A stretch of 64,000 bases of DNA from Semisulcospira habei (GCA_036245525.1 BTPG01000003.1:192182164-192246163); one strand, 5' to 3'; counted from the stretch's first letter, positions 52,576-62,462 are shown. Translations and numbers: made by a program. Notes: generated from the letters alone by a model not told the origin.

Positions 52576-55379
52576 TCTCCATGTCTCTGCTCCATATAGG
52601 AGAACTGCTTTTACATTGGGAGTTGAAAATCCGGACTTTGGTGTGTTGTGACAGCTCTCTGGAACTCCACACTTTTTTTAACTGGAGAAAGGCTGCTCTG
52701 GCTTTACCGATTCGTGCTCTGACATCTGCATCAGTGCCGCCTTTTTTGTCTATGATGCTCCCGAGATAGGTGAAGGACTCCACCTCCTCCAACGGGGTGC
52801 CAGCAAGCAAGACTGGTTCTTCCCTGGTTGCGTTCAGCCTCATTGTCTTTGTTTTCTGTTTGTGAATGGTGAGGCCCACTTGGGACGAGATGTCAGCAAG
52901 CCTCGTGGTCTTGTCCTGCATTTGTTGATGAGTGTGGGACAGTAATGCCAAGTCGTCTGCAAAATCGAGGTCGTCAAGCTGTGTCCACAGTGTCCACTGT
53001 ATTCCACTTCGTCTGTGCTCTGTGGTCATCTTCATGACCCAGTCTATGGTCAGTAGGAAGAGGAACGGAGACAGCAGACACCCTTGCCTGACACCAGTTC
53101 TGACCTGGAGCTCTCTGGTGAACTGCCCTTCGTGGATCACGCGACATGTCATGCCATCATAGCTGCTCTTGATCAGGCGGACGAGCTTTGTGGGTACACC
53201 ATAGTGTCGTAGGAGTTTCCACAGAGTCTCTCGGTCCACGCTGTCAAATGCTTTCTCATAATCCACAAAGTTGACGTACAGCGGGGAGCTCCACTCCAGA
53301 GACTGTTCCACGATGATGCGGAGAGTGGCCATCTGGTCTGTACATGATCGGTTCTTCCTGAATCCTGCTTGCTGGTCTATCAGCTGGGGGTCAACGGAGC
53401 TCTTCATTCTCTCTAGGATGATCCTGTTGAAGACCTTTCCTGGTACTGACAGCAAGGTGATTCCTCTGTAGTTGGAACACTTGCTGAGGTCGCCTTTCTT
53501 GGGAAGCTTGATTAGGTACCCCTCCTTCCAGTCAGCTGGCATCACCTCCTCTTCCCAGATCTTTCCAAACAGTGGGTACAGCATCTCAACTGTTGTCTCT
53601 AGGTCTGCTTTCAGAGACTCCGCTGGGATGCCATCTGGCCCTGCTGCTTTGCCATTCTTCAAAAATGCCACTGCTTTTCTGATCTCTTCCCGGCTGGGTC
53701 TGTCACAGCTGATGGGTAGGTCGGTCTCTGCCGGCTGGATGTCGGGGGGGGGGTCGGGTGGGCTAGGTCTGTTCAGTAACTCTTCAAAATACTCGGCCCA
53801 TCTGTCGAGTTGGTCTGCTCTGTCTGCAATAGGCTTGCCTTCTTTGTCTTTTACTGGTCTTTCTGTATGGCCATACTTACCCGACAATCTTCTGGTAATG
53901 TCGTAGAGCTGTTTCATGTTGCCGCTGCCTGCTGCCTTTTCTGCCTCTGCTGCCAGGCTGTCTGTGTAGGCCCTCTTGTCTGCCCTGATACTCCTCTTCA
54001 CCTCGCGGTTGGCTTCCGAGTATTCCCCCTGTGCCCTTACTTTGGCTGCTCTCGTGCGACTGTTGTTGACCGCTGCTTTCTTCTGCTTCCTCGCTTCTAT
54101 CTTCTTCAAGGTCTGTGCCGACAGCCAGTCCTTGTGGTGGTGTTTCCTGAACCCTACAGTGTCTTTGCAGGTTGAGTTCAGCGCCTCTCTAACTGCCTTC
54201 CACTGCTGCTCTGTGGTGACCGCCTCCTCTTCATTTACTAGCTCCTGTAGCGCTTGAAACCGGTTGGACAGCACCAGTTTGAACTCTTCTCTAACTCCAG
54301 TTTCTCTCAGGAGGCCTACATTATAGTGCTGTCTTCTTGTTGTCTCTGTGCGGCTTTTCTTTAGCTTGAGCTTCATTCTTAAGGTAAGCAGATGGTGGTC
54401 TGAGGCGACATCTGCTCCCCTCCTCACTCGAACATCTTGAAGGGATCTTCTAAATTTCTTGCTAATGCAGATATGGTCTATTTGGTTCTCTGTTGTATGG
54501 TCAGGAACTCCACCAGGGAGGCCCCTTTGGGGGCTTAACTGCCTGTCCCAAGTCAGGATAAAGGAGGAGGGTTAGGCGTGGGGATAGCGACTCCACCCTG
54601 TAAAAAGAAACTTGCTACGGAAACGACAACAAGTCGCCTCAAGCACCAGATGGCGCAGAGAGGACTGAATGAATGAATGTATGGTCAGGTGAGACCCAAG
54701 TTGCTTTGTGTATTCTTCTGTGTGGGAAGATGCTGCCTCCAATGACAAGTCGGTTTAGAGCACAAAAGTCGACAAACCTCTCCCCGTTCTCACTCATCTC
54801 CGAGCCTAGTCCCTGTCTCCCCATCACCTCTTCGTATCCGGTGTTGTCCTCCCCTATTTTGGCATTAAAATCGCCCATGACGATGGTGATGTCTCGCTCC
54901 GCACATTTGTCCACGGCACTCTGGAGTCGGTTGTAGAACTCTTGTTTCTCTTCCTCGTCACTGTCATTGGTGGGCGCATAACACTGGATGACGTTCAGCT
55001 TGAGCTTTTTCTTGGTTCTAAAGGCTGCTGTTATAATTCTTGGCCCAAGAGGTTCCCAGCCCATCAGCGCTCTCTGTGCCACTGGTGACAGCATGAGTGC
55101 TACTCCTTCTGTATGGGGGGCATTCTCCTCTTCATGACCTGAATACAGAATCATCTCCCCACTTAACAGCCTTTTCTGGCCAGACTGCGTCCATCTGGCT
55201 TCACTGATGCCTAGCAGGGAAAGGTTGTACTTTTGCATTTCCGCTGCTATCTGGGCGGCCTTGCCGCTCTGGTACATGGTCTTGACGTTCCATGTGCCCA
55301 TGGTTGTATCCCTGGATAGAGAGAGGCGGCTCGGTCCTGTGGCTTCCGAAGACTTCCGGCTTTCACCACAGGACGTCAT
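52535..55379 (-). pseudogene. RTE-type endonuclease-reverse transcriptase, interrupted
   Basis: 55379-54690: MTSCGESRKSSEATGPS, GTWNVKTMYQSGKAAQ, GISEARWTQSGQKRLLSGEM, VMGDFNAKIGEDN, HRRIHKATWVSPDHT, then the nested SINE. 54427-52620: ASDHHLLTLRMKLKLKKSR, SNYRGITLLSVPGKVFN, FVDYEKAFDSVDR, LSPFLFLLTIDW, DDLDFADDLALL. A 1-bp insertion near 52620 shifts the frame before LYGAETWRL. Apart from these two lesions and the chimeric end it is well preserved. Confidence 0.88.
54506..54677 (+). mobile_element. SINE-like insertion, 172 bp, GAAT tail
   Basis: Flanked by TGTATGGTCAGG at 54494-54505 and 54678-54689. Body starts aactccaccagggaggcccc, contains gataaaggaggagggttagg and caccagatggcgcagagag, and ends ctgaatgaatgaa. 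No ORF. Confidence 0.88.
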
Positions 55380-55657
55380 AAGTCTTCTAGTAGAAGAACC
55401 TTCCTCCTCCAGGAAAGGAATTACTGTTAGTCTTTTCGTCGGCGTTTTTGTAGCTATTTCCTTTTTTGCAGGGTGGGGAAGCTACCCCCACGCCCAACCC
55501 CCTTACTAGGAGGACCAGGGGTTTTCTGTCGGGGTCACCTTCCCTTAGACCATGTTGGTTCACAGCATCTTATTTCATTCGGTGCACCCCTCTCACGAGG
55601 GACCCCCTATCCACCACCCAGGGGACGCGCCTCAACGCCGTATGGTCCCAGCGCGAG

Positions 55658-56033
55658 GCAAAACGCCGTAGTTCCACGGAAATTGCCCTAGTAGGCTTGC
55701 AATCGCCGGGCAAGACAATGTTTGAGGCCTTACCTGGCCATCGTAAGAAGATCGAAACCGAAAAACCGAACGCAGGAGAAGAAGAAACGCAGAGACTGAA
55801 AACAACGGAACCGAACAAAATGGAAGCTAAGTATAAAACTGGCAATAACGGACTCTCTCGAGATTGGGAAGGGAGGCTATCCGGAAGATAGGGAGGCCAC
55901 TCAGGGGATTAGGTAGCTGCTTGCTAGAGTTACGTCTCTGTGTAGCAACACAACAATTTTGGAGGCTGAAATTTACAGGCTAAGTATGTCTTCCTATTAG
56001 TAATACCATCGGTAACGTTTTTGAAGAAATAAA
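55658..56033 (-). mobile_element. DIRS1-like fragment F: 5' UTR and 5' ITR only (subfamily I)
   Basis: 55825-56033 is the subfamily-I 5' ITR and 55658-55824 the following leader (gccgtagttccacggaaatt, tacctggccatcg), as in DIRS-Z and B. It ends abruptly at the 5' end of the RTE LINE. No other part of this DIRS copy is on the far side of the LINEs at 47884. Confidence 0.85.
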
Positions 56034-57101
56034 ATGTCCACACTTCTACAATGTACCCGTATCATGTCTAATGCATGTCCTCAAGTCAACAGGGCTGAAA
56101 GTAGAATGTATGGGTCATCTTTCAGCACGGAGCCTGAGATTTGGTGTTCCTGTTGTTATCTTACACCATGATAGTGTATACACATTGATATACAAATGTC
56201 TTGACAGGGCTTATGTCAAACTATTCAGTCCTGACATGTTACAAGATACAGATCAACCACAACAGTTCAAGAATGGTGCCAGTACAGAATGGTGTCAGTA
56301 AGTGGCAAACTGTTCTAGCACCACACTTATTATGATTATTATTATAACTGATCTGACTCTTGTAGTGTTGTCTTCAGTGGAAAGCAGCCAAATTTGGGAA
56401 TTTTTACCTTTGGAGACCTTTGTTTCCAAGCACTGGGTGGGTGCAGATATTAGTACAGTTTTTTATGTTAGAGATAATAATAATAATAATAATGTATTTT
56501 TTTTATTTTTTACTTTCGATAGAAAAGCTCTAGGTGCCGTACAAATGACATACTAACAGACACACACCTTGCATCCTACAGCACATATATATGTCCTATA
56601 TATGTCCTAACATACACACTGATGCAACGCGATATACAAGGAAAATAAACTTAGCAGAGTAAACACACCAACAAGAAATGCTCACACACACCAAAGATAA
56701 AAGTGTACCATACAACTAATAATGGATACACTAGGCAGCTCTCACTGACAGCAACAACAAAAACTGAAATTATAACGGTGAATGCACATTTAAAGGAATA
56801 AATGTGTCTTTAAAGACTGCTGGAAACTATTGGCTGGTTCAACATATGAGATGAGTTGAACTTCGCAAAATTTGGATATAACAGTGTTTTTCTGACGTCC
56901 CGATCAAACTTTTTCTACATAAATTACTTTGCTTGTAACATTAACTATTAAACTCCCCAAACTAAATGACTCCGTTCTAAAATGGAAGCCATTCAGTTGT
57001 GGGAGTTTAATAATTAACACTCTGGATACACAAAAATAATAAACTTCATGTCCCCAAGGCATTTTGTTGCATTTGAAGTTCACTGTGTAAACATGACGTA
57101 C
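56034..57101. other. HUWE1 intron segment with relict hairpin and LINE-like tail
   Basis: Holds a degraded hairpin-family copy (56243-56335: caacagttcaagaatggtgc, then aaactgttctagcaccac) and an AAT microsatellite near 56477-56500 followed by gaaaagctctaggtgccgta, which in complement resembles a LINE 3' end with ATT tail. The rest (56560-57101) is AT-rich without recognisable features. Confidence 0.6.
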
Positions 57102-57278
57102 CAGAATGGACTTGCATACACTGGCAACTGCCTGGCACGCTGGGGATGCTGGAAAGTCAATGGGAAGATTTGGCAGTCCCAGAATTCCCATCAAGGGAAG
57201 TAACCCCTTCTGTGTCACGAACTCCCGACAGTGGTCATCGGTGGAGTTGTTGCTCAAAATTGCCTCGACGAACTTCAT
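57102..57278 (-). CDS. HUWE1: HUWE1 exon (most upstream in window), 59 codons
   Basis: Encodes [40 protein letters not shown] and [19 protein letters not shown]. Vertebrate HUWE1 has [20 protein letters not shown] and [11 protein letters not shown] here, at the end of the DUF913 region. The Met is internal, not a start. The acceptor is ccacgcag before 57278 with a T/C-rich tract; the donor is CTG|GTACGT. Phase 0 at both ends. DIRS-G ends only 56 nt upstream of this acceptor. Confidence 0.97.
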
Positions 57279-57333
57279 CTGCGTGGAAAAGAAGAAAACA
57301 AGCATCAGATAAAAAAAAATTTAAAAAGAGGGA

Positions 57334-58139
57334 AAATGAATTTTTCTCTACAATGTATTTTTTTGAGAAAATACTTACCGACGGCATTACTATATGGAAG
57401 TAGCACTAAGCCTATCAATTTCAGCCCAGGGATCGTTGTGTACAGCAACGCCACCGGTGAACCACCCAAGTGAGCTGTACCAACATCCTTGAGTAGCTTC
57501 CATTCACTGAGTAGCTTCCCTTACCTCATACGGGTAAGTGCATAGCGTCACCAGTTTCGCTCTTAGCTTACTGGCGGCGAGTGGGGCAGATGGGAGGGCC
57601 CTCCGAGTAATGCCATCTTAAGTATTTTCCCAAAAAAATACATTTTAGAGAAAAATACATTTGTTTCTTCGAAAAACAGTACCGATGCCATTACTATATG
57701 GAAGAATAACGAAAAGGAGGAGGGCGCCGCCAAATACCCCGCCACTGCGGACGCATTAGTGAAAAAAGGCTGGGATCAACACCTCACAATTTCAGCTAAG
57801 CGTTACCTAAGGCGCCTGGGGCGCCGGTAGGGAGTGTTGAGCCGCCGAGACGTCGCCCACCAGGGCCAGGTTGTCCCGCTGGCTTGAGAGGTCACGCAGA
57901 TAGAAACGGGCAAAGGTGGATTCTGCTCTTCATCCTACTGCAGCGACAATGTCCATTACAGCGCAGTTGCGGTCAAAGGCGAGGCTGGTCGAGACAGCTC
58001 TGACTTCGTGCGCCCGAATTCGCATCTACTTGGCCCCTGCGGGGAGAGGTCCTCATAAGCGGAGCGGATGACCCACCGCAACCATGAAGAGATAGTCTGC
58101 GCAAGTAATATCCATCCTGCCATGATACAAGGGCAGAAA
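57334..58139 (-). mobile_element. DIRS1-like retrotransposon G, 3' end (subfamily II)
   Basis: 3' ITR at 57334-57605 (atatggaagtagcactaagcc, close to DIRS-A), ICR at 57606-57704 and the end of YR to 58139. It is interrupted at 58138-58139 by the 3' tip of DIRS-H, so the rest of G should lie beyond the window. The terminal arm has small changes (ccgacggc; atctta at the ICR). Confidence 0.85.
57790..58139 (-). pseudogene. DIRS-G tyrosine recombinase, C-terminal part
   Basis: Complement of ctctgacttcgtgcgcccg (about 57998-58016) gives RAHEVRA with the HxxR pair, followed by SLAFDRNCAV. Complement of cacgcagatagaaacgggc (about 57893) gives ARFYLRD with the Tyr. The invariant W before AES is a stop or altered (ctactgcagcgac region). 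It is cut upstream by DIRS-H. Confidence 0.75.
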
Positions 58140-58194
58140 AATTAATTTTTCTCTAAAATATATTTTTTCGAAAAATACTTACCGATGACATTAC

Positions 58195-58402
58195 TCGAAG
58201 GACCCTCCCACCTGCCCCGCTTGCCGCTGGTAAGCTAAGTATCACGACTGATTTGTGATTGGGCCACGTAGTGGGTGCCTGATTGGACTGGGACGGGAGG
58301 CTACTCTCAGCCCTAATGAGGGTTCCCCGAGTGCCTCCCGGGTGGTGAAGGAACACAACAAGTTCTTAGGCTAAAATTGAGTAAGTAGTAGACACTTCCA
58401 GA
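58195..58402 (+). repeat. 3' ITR interior of DIRS-H, inverted relative to other copies
   Basis: In all other copies the outer arm (taccgatgRcattact) is followed by the TGGAAG word, and the G-rich edge (gcaagcggggcagg...gaggg) adjoins the ICR. Here the outer arm is followed by cgaaggaccctcccacctgc, the complement of the G-rich edge, and gtagacacttccagaca adjoins the ICR. The segment is therefore flipped between its two inverted arms. Confidence 0.88.
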
Positions 58403-58501
58403 CAATAATGTCATCGGTAAGTATTTTTCGAAAAAATATATTTTAGAGAAAAATTAATTTGTTTCCTCAAAAACATTACCGATGACATTACTGTCTGGAA
58501 G
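58403..58501 (-). repeat. ICR of DIRS-H
   Basis: Starts caataatgtcatcggtaag and ends attaccgatgacattactgt plus ctggaag. The left half complements the outer 3' tip at 58138-58194. The right half should complement the unseen 5' tip. Confidence 0.82.
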
Positions 58502-58609
58502 AATGGCGAAGAGGTGGAGGGTGCCGCGCCCAAATACCATCATAAAGGGCAGACGACAGAGCCCCACACCCATTCGCCAAACTCCCGACAATTTTAGCTA
58601 AGTGCATAC

Positions 58610-60131
58610 CTACGGCGCTTCCGGCGCCGGGAGGGAGTGTTGCGCTGCGGCGATGTCCCCCACCAGTGCGAGATTCTCTCGCTGGCCCGACAGATCCCTG
58701 AGGTAGAAGCGGGCGAATGTTGACTCTGCCCGCCAGCCCACTGCTGCCACGATGTCTCGAACTGCACAATTGCGATCGAAGGCGACACTCGTGGCCATGG
58801 CCCGAACCTCGTGTGCGCGGATCCTGAGCCGCCTCACCCCATCATGGGAAAGATCCTGATAGGCGGACCGAATGACCCAACATAGCCAGGAAGATATTGT
58901 CTGAGCTGTTATGTCATTTCTTTTGGGGTTCAAAGGTAGAAAGAGGCGTGATCATCCTCGGCGGACGGGCTTGTATCTGCGTATGTAAATGCGTAAGGCG
59001 CGCATGGGATCCTGTTGTCGCGTCTCCTTAGAAAAGGTCGCGTGTTTCAAAGGCCGAATATTTATGACCTGGGGAGCAGTCAAAGGAGACCGGGTCTTGG
59101 CGAGGAAGGCCGGGTCTGTGAGTAATTGTACAGAACCATTCGCTCGGAATTGGAGGCAGGTAGAACTCGCTGACAGAGCGTGTAGTTCGCTTACCCTGGC
59201 TGCCGTGGCTAAGGCCAAAAGGAAGCATGTTTTCCGTGTCACATCAGCGAAGCTAGCCAGGGAAAGGGGTTCAAATCTGTCCGAATTAAGCCACGTCAAG
59301 ACCCAGGGTAGGTCCCAGCGAGGAATCAGAGAGTGGGGAACCGGACGCTGCAGTCCAAAATGTGCCATCAGGTCTGCGAGATCTTTACATGCGCCAGGGT
59401 CCGGGTGGCCTAGATGACGGTAAGTGTCAGCAATCATGGACAGGTATCCTCGTATCGTGATGGGAGCGAGGCCGAGGTCTCCAAAGAGCCAGAGGAAGAT
59501 TGATGATTGTACATTGCTTAACGTCCCGACAGCAACAAGGCTTTCGCAGGACGTGCCTGCACTGCTTGTGAAAAAAAAAAAACCTAAACATTGAATGTAT
59601 GTCGCCAACCGGTCAAATACGTGAAATAAACCTAACACATGGGGTCTAATAAAGCTAAGACCATTTAGCAACACACATCCAATATCAAGAGCTACAGGCA
59701 GTGCAGACAGTAGGGAGAGTTTTAAAAAGGCAAATACAGGTGAATGGACAAAGGGTAGACAGAAACACATGCCCCAGAATAGAGAGAAAAACCCACCCTG
59801 TGGGGCTGACCAGGGTGACCCTGGGAACTAAAAAATACCTAACCCCACCCAAGTCCCCCAGGGCAGACCCGGGTGGGGTCCAGAGGAAGAAGTTTGCGAG
59901 TTGTGGAGTAGTTAATTCGAGGGGAGAGAGATGTTGGTCCGAGCACCATGACTGGAACACTCGCCACTTGCCCTCGTAAACGCGTCGAGTCGAGGGTCGA
60001 CGGGCTGAAGCGATCGCCTCCACTGCAGCACCCGAGAAGCCTCTTGCGGTGAGGGCTTGCCGGACAATCTCCAGGCGTAAAGAAGGAGCCTCTCCGGGCA
60101 CGGGTGGAACAGCGGCTGGCGAGGCTGCTTG
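58610..60131 (-). pseudogene. DIRS-H tyrosine recombinase, split by S and one TGA
   Basis: N-terminal part (about 60131-59880): RLEIVRQALTARGFSGAAVE, RRPSTRRVYEGKWRVFQSWC, TTPQLANFFLW. After S (59880-59500) it continues LFGDLGLAPITIRGYLSMIA, WVLTWLNSDRFEPLSLASFA, TAARVSELHAL (Arg, about 59190), then TGA at about 58954-58952 where others read Arg, then SSWLCWVIRSAYQDLS, RAHEVRAMATSVAFDRN (HxxR, about 58810), GWRAESTFARFYLRDL (Tyr, about 58703). The stop context (CGA-like) suggests a C-to-T change. All catalytic residues are kept. Confidence 0.87.
59500..59879 (-). mobile_element. Retroposon S, copy 3 (380 bp)
   Basis: Flanked by CCAGAGGAAGA at 59489-59499 and 59880-59890. Inserted between FFLW and LFGD codons of DIRS-H YR. 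Same orientation and ends as copies 1, 2 and 4. Confidence 0.88.
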
Positions 60132-60935
60132 AGCATAGTCCTCGACGTGGGGAGACGAAGAGGTGGACCCGTGGCGAGATAGAGAAGGTCGGTGGTCCAA
60201 GACCTGGTCCAAGAGAATGGGGCGATCAAGAACAGGATCGCGTTGCAACCTCTGAGCTTGATTAGGACTTTGGGGACGAGAACCGTCGGTGGAAAGGCAT
60301 ACGCAATCAGTCCGTCCCACGGAATGGATAGCGCATCGACCGCCCAGGCTAGAGGGTCTGGAATGGGGGAGACGAAGAGGGGAAGGTGATGATTCCACCT
60401 CGTGGCAAATAAGTCGATCATGGGAGTCTCCCAGTGAGCGCAGATCATCTGAAAGATGTCCGGGTGAAGAGTCCATTCCGTGTGGAGGAGTTGGCCGCAT
60501 CGAGAGAGGGAGTCGGCCAAGACGTTCAAGCGTCCAGGGATATGTCGAGCTCGGAGAGAGATGCCGCGGTCCTTGCACCAGCACATCAGGCAGTAGAGGA
60601 GAATGCAGAGATCCGGAGAGTGTGTACCTCCCTGCTTCTGAATGTATGAGACGACCGTAGTGTTGTCCGACAGGACAAGAAGCGTCTGGTTGCAAAGGTG
60701 GACTTCCCACACCATGAGCGCTTGCCCTACTGCTTGTAGCTCGAGCCAGTTGATGTGTCTGTCAGGTCCGGTGTCCAGAGGCCGGACGTCGAAAGGAAAC
60801 TCGGAAGGAGGTGTGCACCCCACCCAGCGACACTCGCATCCACACAGAGCGAGAGCTGAGGGAGCGGTGAGGCAAGAGGAACTCCCGAAGCTAGCCAAGA
60901 AGTGTCCATCCAACGCCTAGGTGAGAGTGAAGGAT
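59912..60935 (-). pseudogene. DIRS-H RNase H domain and linker
   Basis: LSLCVDASVAGWGAHLLPSF (first Asp; frame of 61161-60727), then HINWLELQAVGQALMVWEVH, LLVLSDNTTVVSYIQKQ, ARHIPGRLNVLADSLSRCG, then ICAHWETPMIDLFATRWNHH, YAFPPTVLVPKVLIKLRGCN and APFSWTRSWTTDLLYLATG (frame of 60913-59912). One frameshift near 60770 splits the domain. The end overlaps the YR N-terminus in another frame. Confidence 0.85.
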
Positions 60936-60939
60936 TGGA

Positions 60940-62323
60940 GACACCGGCACCAGGGCATCGAGGTCGCCGGAGGACGGCCTCCAATGAAGCAGGAGATGTA
61001 ACTGAAGCGGGCGGGAGTGAAGACGACCCAGGGGGAGGAGATCCGCCGCTGCATTCATCAAGCCGAGGAGTTGCAGCCAGACTCTGGCGGGAACGGATTC
61101 CGACCGGGCAACCCGAGTAGTGAGGGAGGTTAACTTCGTGATCCGAGGTTCCGGTAAACACACACGGTTGAGGTCGGTCGCAAATTCCATCCCAAGATGA
61201 ATAAACCGGCGAGATGGAGAGAGGTCCGACTTGCGGGCATGGAGTAGATTGATTGATTGTACATTGCTTAACGTCCCGACAGCAACAAGGCTTTCTCAGG
61301 ACATGCCTGCACTGCTTGTGAAAAAAAAAAAACTAAACAGAACATTGAATGTATGTCGCCAGCCGGTCAAATACATTAAATAAACCTAACACATGGGGCC
61401 TAAATAAAGTTAATACCATTTAGCAACACACATCCAATATCAAGAGCTACAGGCAGTGCAGACAGTAGGGAGAGTTTTAAAAAGGCAAATACAGGTGAAT
61501 GGACAAAGGGTAGACAGAAACACATGCCCCAGAATAGAGAGAAAAACCCACCCTGTGGGGCTGACCAGGGTGACCCTGGGAACTAAAAAATACCTAACCC
61601 CACCCAAGTCCCCCAGGGCAGACCAGGGTGGGGGGGGCATGGAGTAGAAATCCCAAGCGGGACAAGAGCAGGAGTAGAGCGTCCCTGTCCATCCGCAGCA
61701 CCGATTCCGACGCATTCCTCATGAGAAGGTCGTCTAAGTAGTTGGAGATCGGACTGGATGAGGACTGTCGAGCCTTGGCGACGACTGCATCCATGATGCG
61801 AGTGAAAACCCACGGGCTGAGGTTGAGACCGAAGGGAAGGGCGCGAAACTGGTAGATCACGCCTTCGAAAGTGAAGCGGAGATACTGTCTGGATGCCGGA
61901 TGTATGGGAACATGGAGATACGCATCTGAAAGATCTAGGCTGACTGCAAAATCCATAGGTTGCACAGCGGCCCGGAGCGTCCAGGTGGTCTCCATGCGAA
62001 AAGTCGGAGCCAGTATAAACTTGTTCAGTGCCGAGAGATCAATGACAGGACGCCACTTTCCGTCCGGCTTCGGAACCACAAAGATGCGGCTGTAAAATGC
62101 CCGGGGAGTCGAGACGAGACACTACCTCCGTGGCAGCCTTCTGTAGAAGGGAGGCCACCTCTCCGCGCAAGGCGATAGCTTTTAACTCGTCGGATGGAAC
62201 GTCTGTCCATAACGGAGACTGTCTCAACGGCGGAGGGGAACGAACGAAATCGAGAGACCCTCGGAGATGGTAGTAAGGACCCAAGGGTCGTCCGGTAGCA
62301 ACGCCCTCCATACGTCGCTGCAA
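60940..62323 (-). pseudogene. DIRS-H reverse transcriptase, split by S
   Basis: Start region near 62323: DPWVLTTISEGLSISF and RGEVASLLQKAATEVVSRLD; frameshift near 62100; then VPKPDGKWRPVIDLSALNKF, SLDLSDAYLHVPIHPASRQY, ALPFGLNLSPWVF and SNYLDDLLMRN (YLDD about 61740), LSRLGFLLHA, then S. Beyond S: MEFATDLNRVCLPEPRI, LLGLMNAAADLLPLGRLHSR and LLHWRPSSGDLDALVPVSP to about 60940, where a frameshift leads into RNase H. Frames before and after S agree once S and one 14-bp duplication are removed. Confidence 0.86.
61249..61634 (-). mobile_element. Retroposon S, copy 4 (386 bp)
   Basis: Flanked by GGGCATGGAGTAGA at 61235-61248 and 61635-61648, inside DIRS-H RT. Full length, same orientation. Confidence 0.88.
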
Positions 62324-62462
62324 AGGGCCAGTCTCCCGCCGACCGGAGACTCCCGAGGGGCCGGCGGGAACTGGAACGGAAGGTAGTCATTGAAACCTGC
62401 CGCGCCCTCGACCAGGGCGGCGGGCAGGCTTGGGCCAGGAGGGGATAGAGGTCTGAACGGGT

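Larger units (their letters stand above)
52364..55657 (-). mobile_element. RTE-type LINE, 3'-truncated (copy 3)
   Basis: Has the same 5' end as copy 1 (complement of ggtcccagcgcgagg at 55640-55657) but stops about 190 bp short of the 3' end, where I-type LINE sequence begins. A SINE-like element is nested at 54506-54677. The lack of an RTE 3' end means it was not primed as an ordinary RTE insertion. Confidence 0.88.

Noticed and set aside
57102..57278. MKFVEAIL as the start of a short protein
   Set aside because: The ATG directly follows a splice acceptor and is an internal Met of HUWE1 by collinearity with the vertebrate protein.
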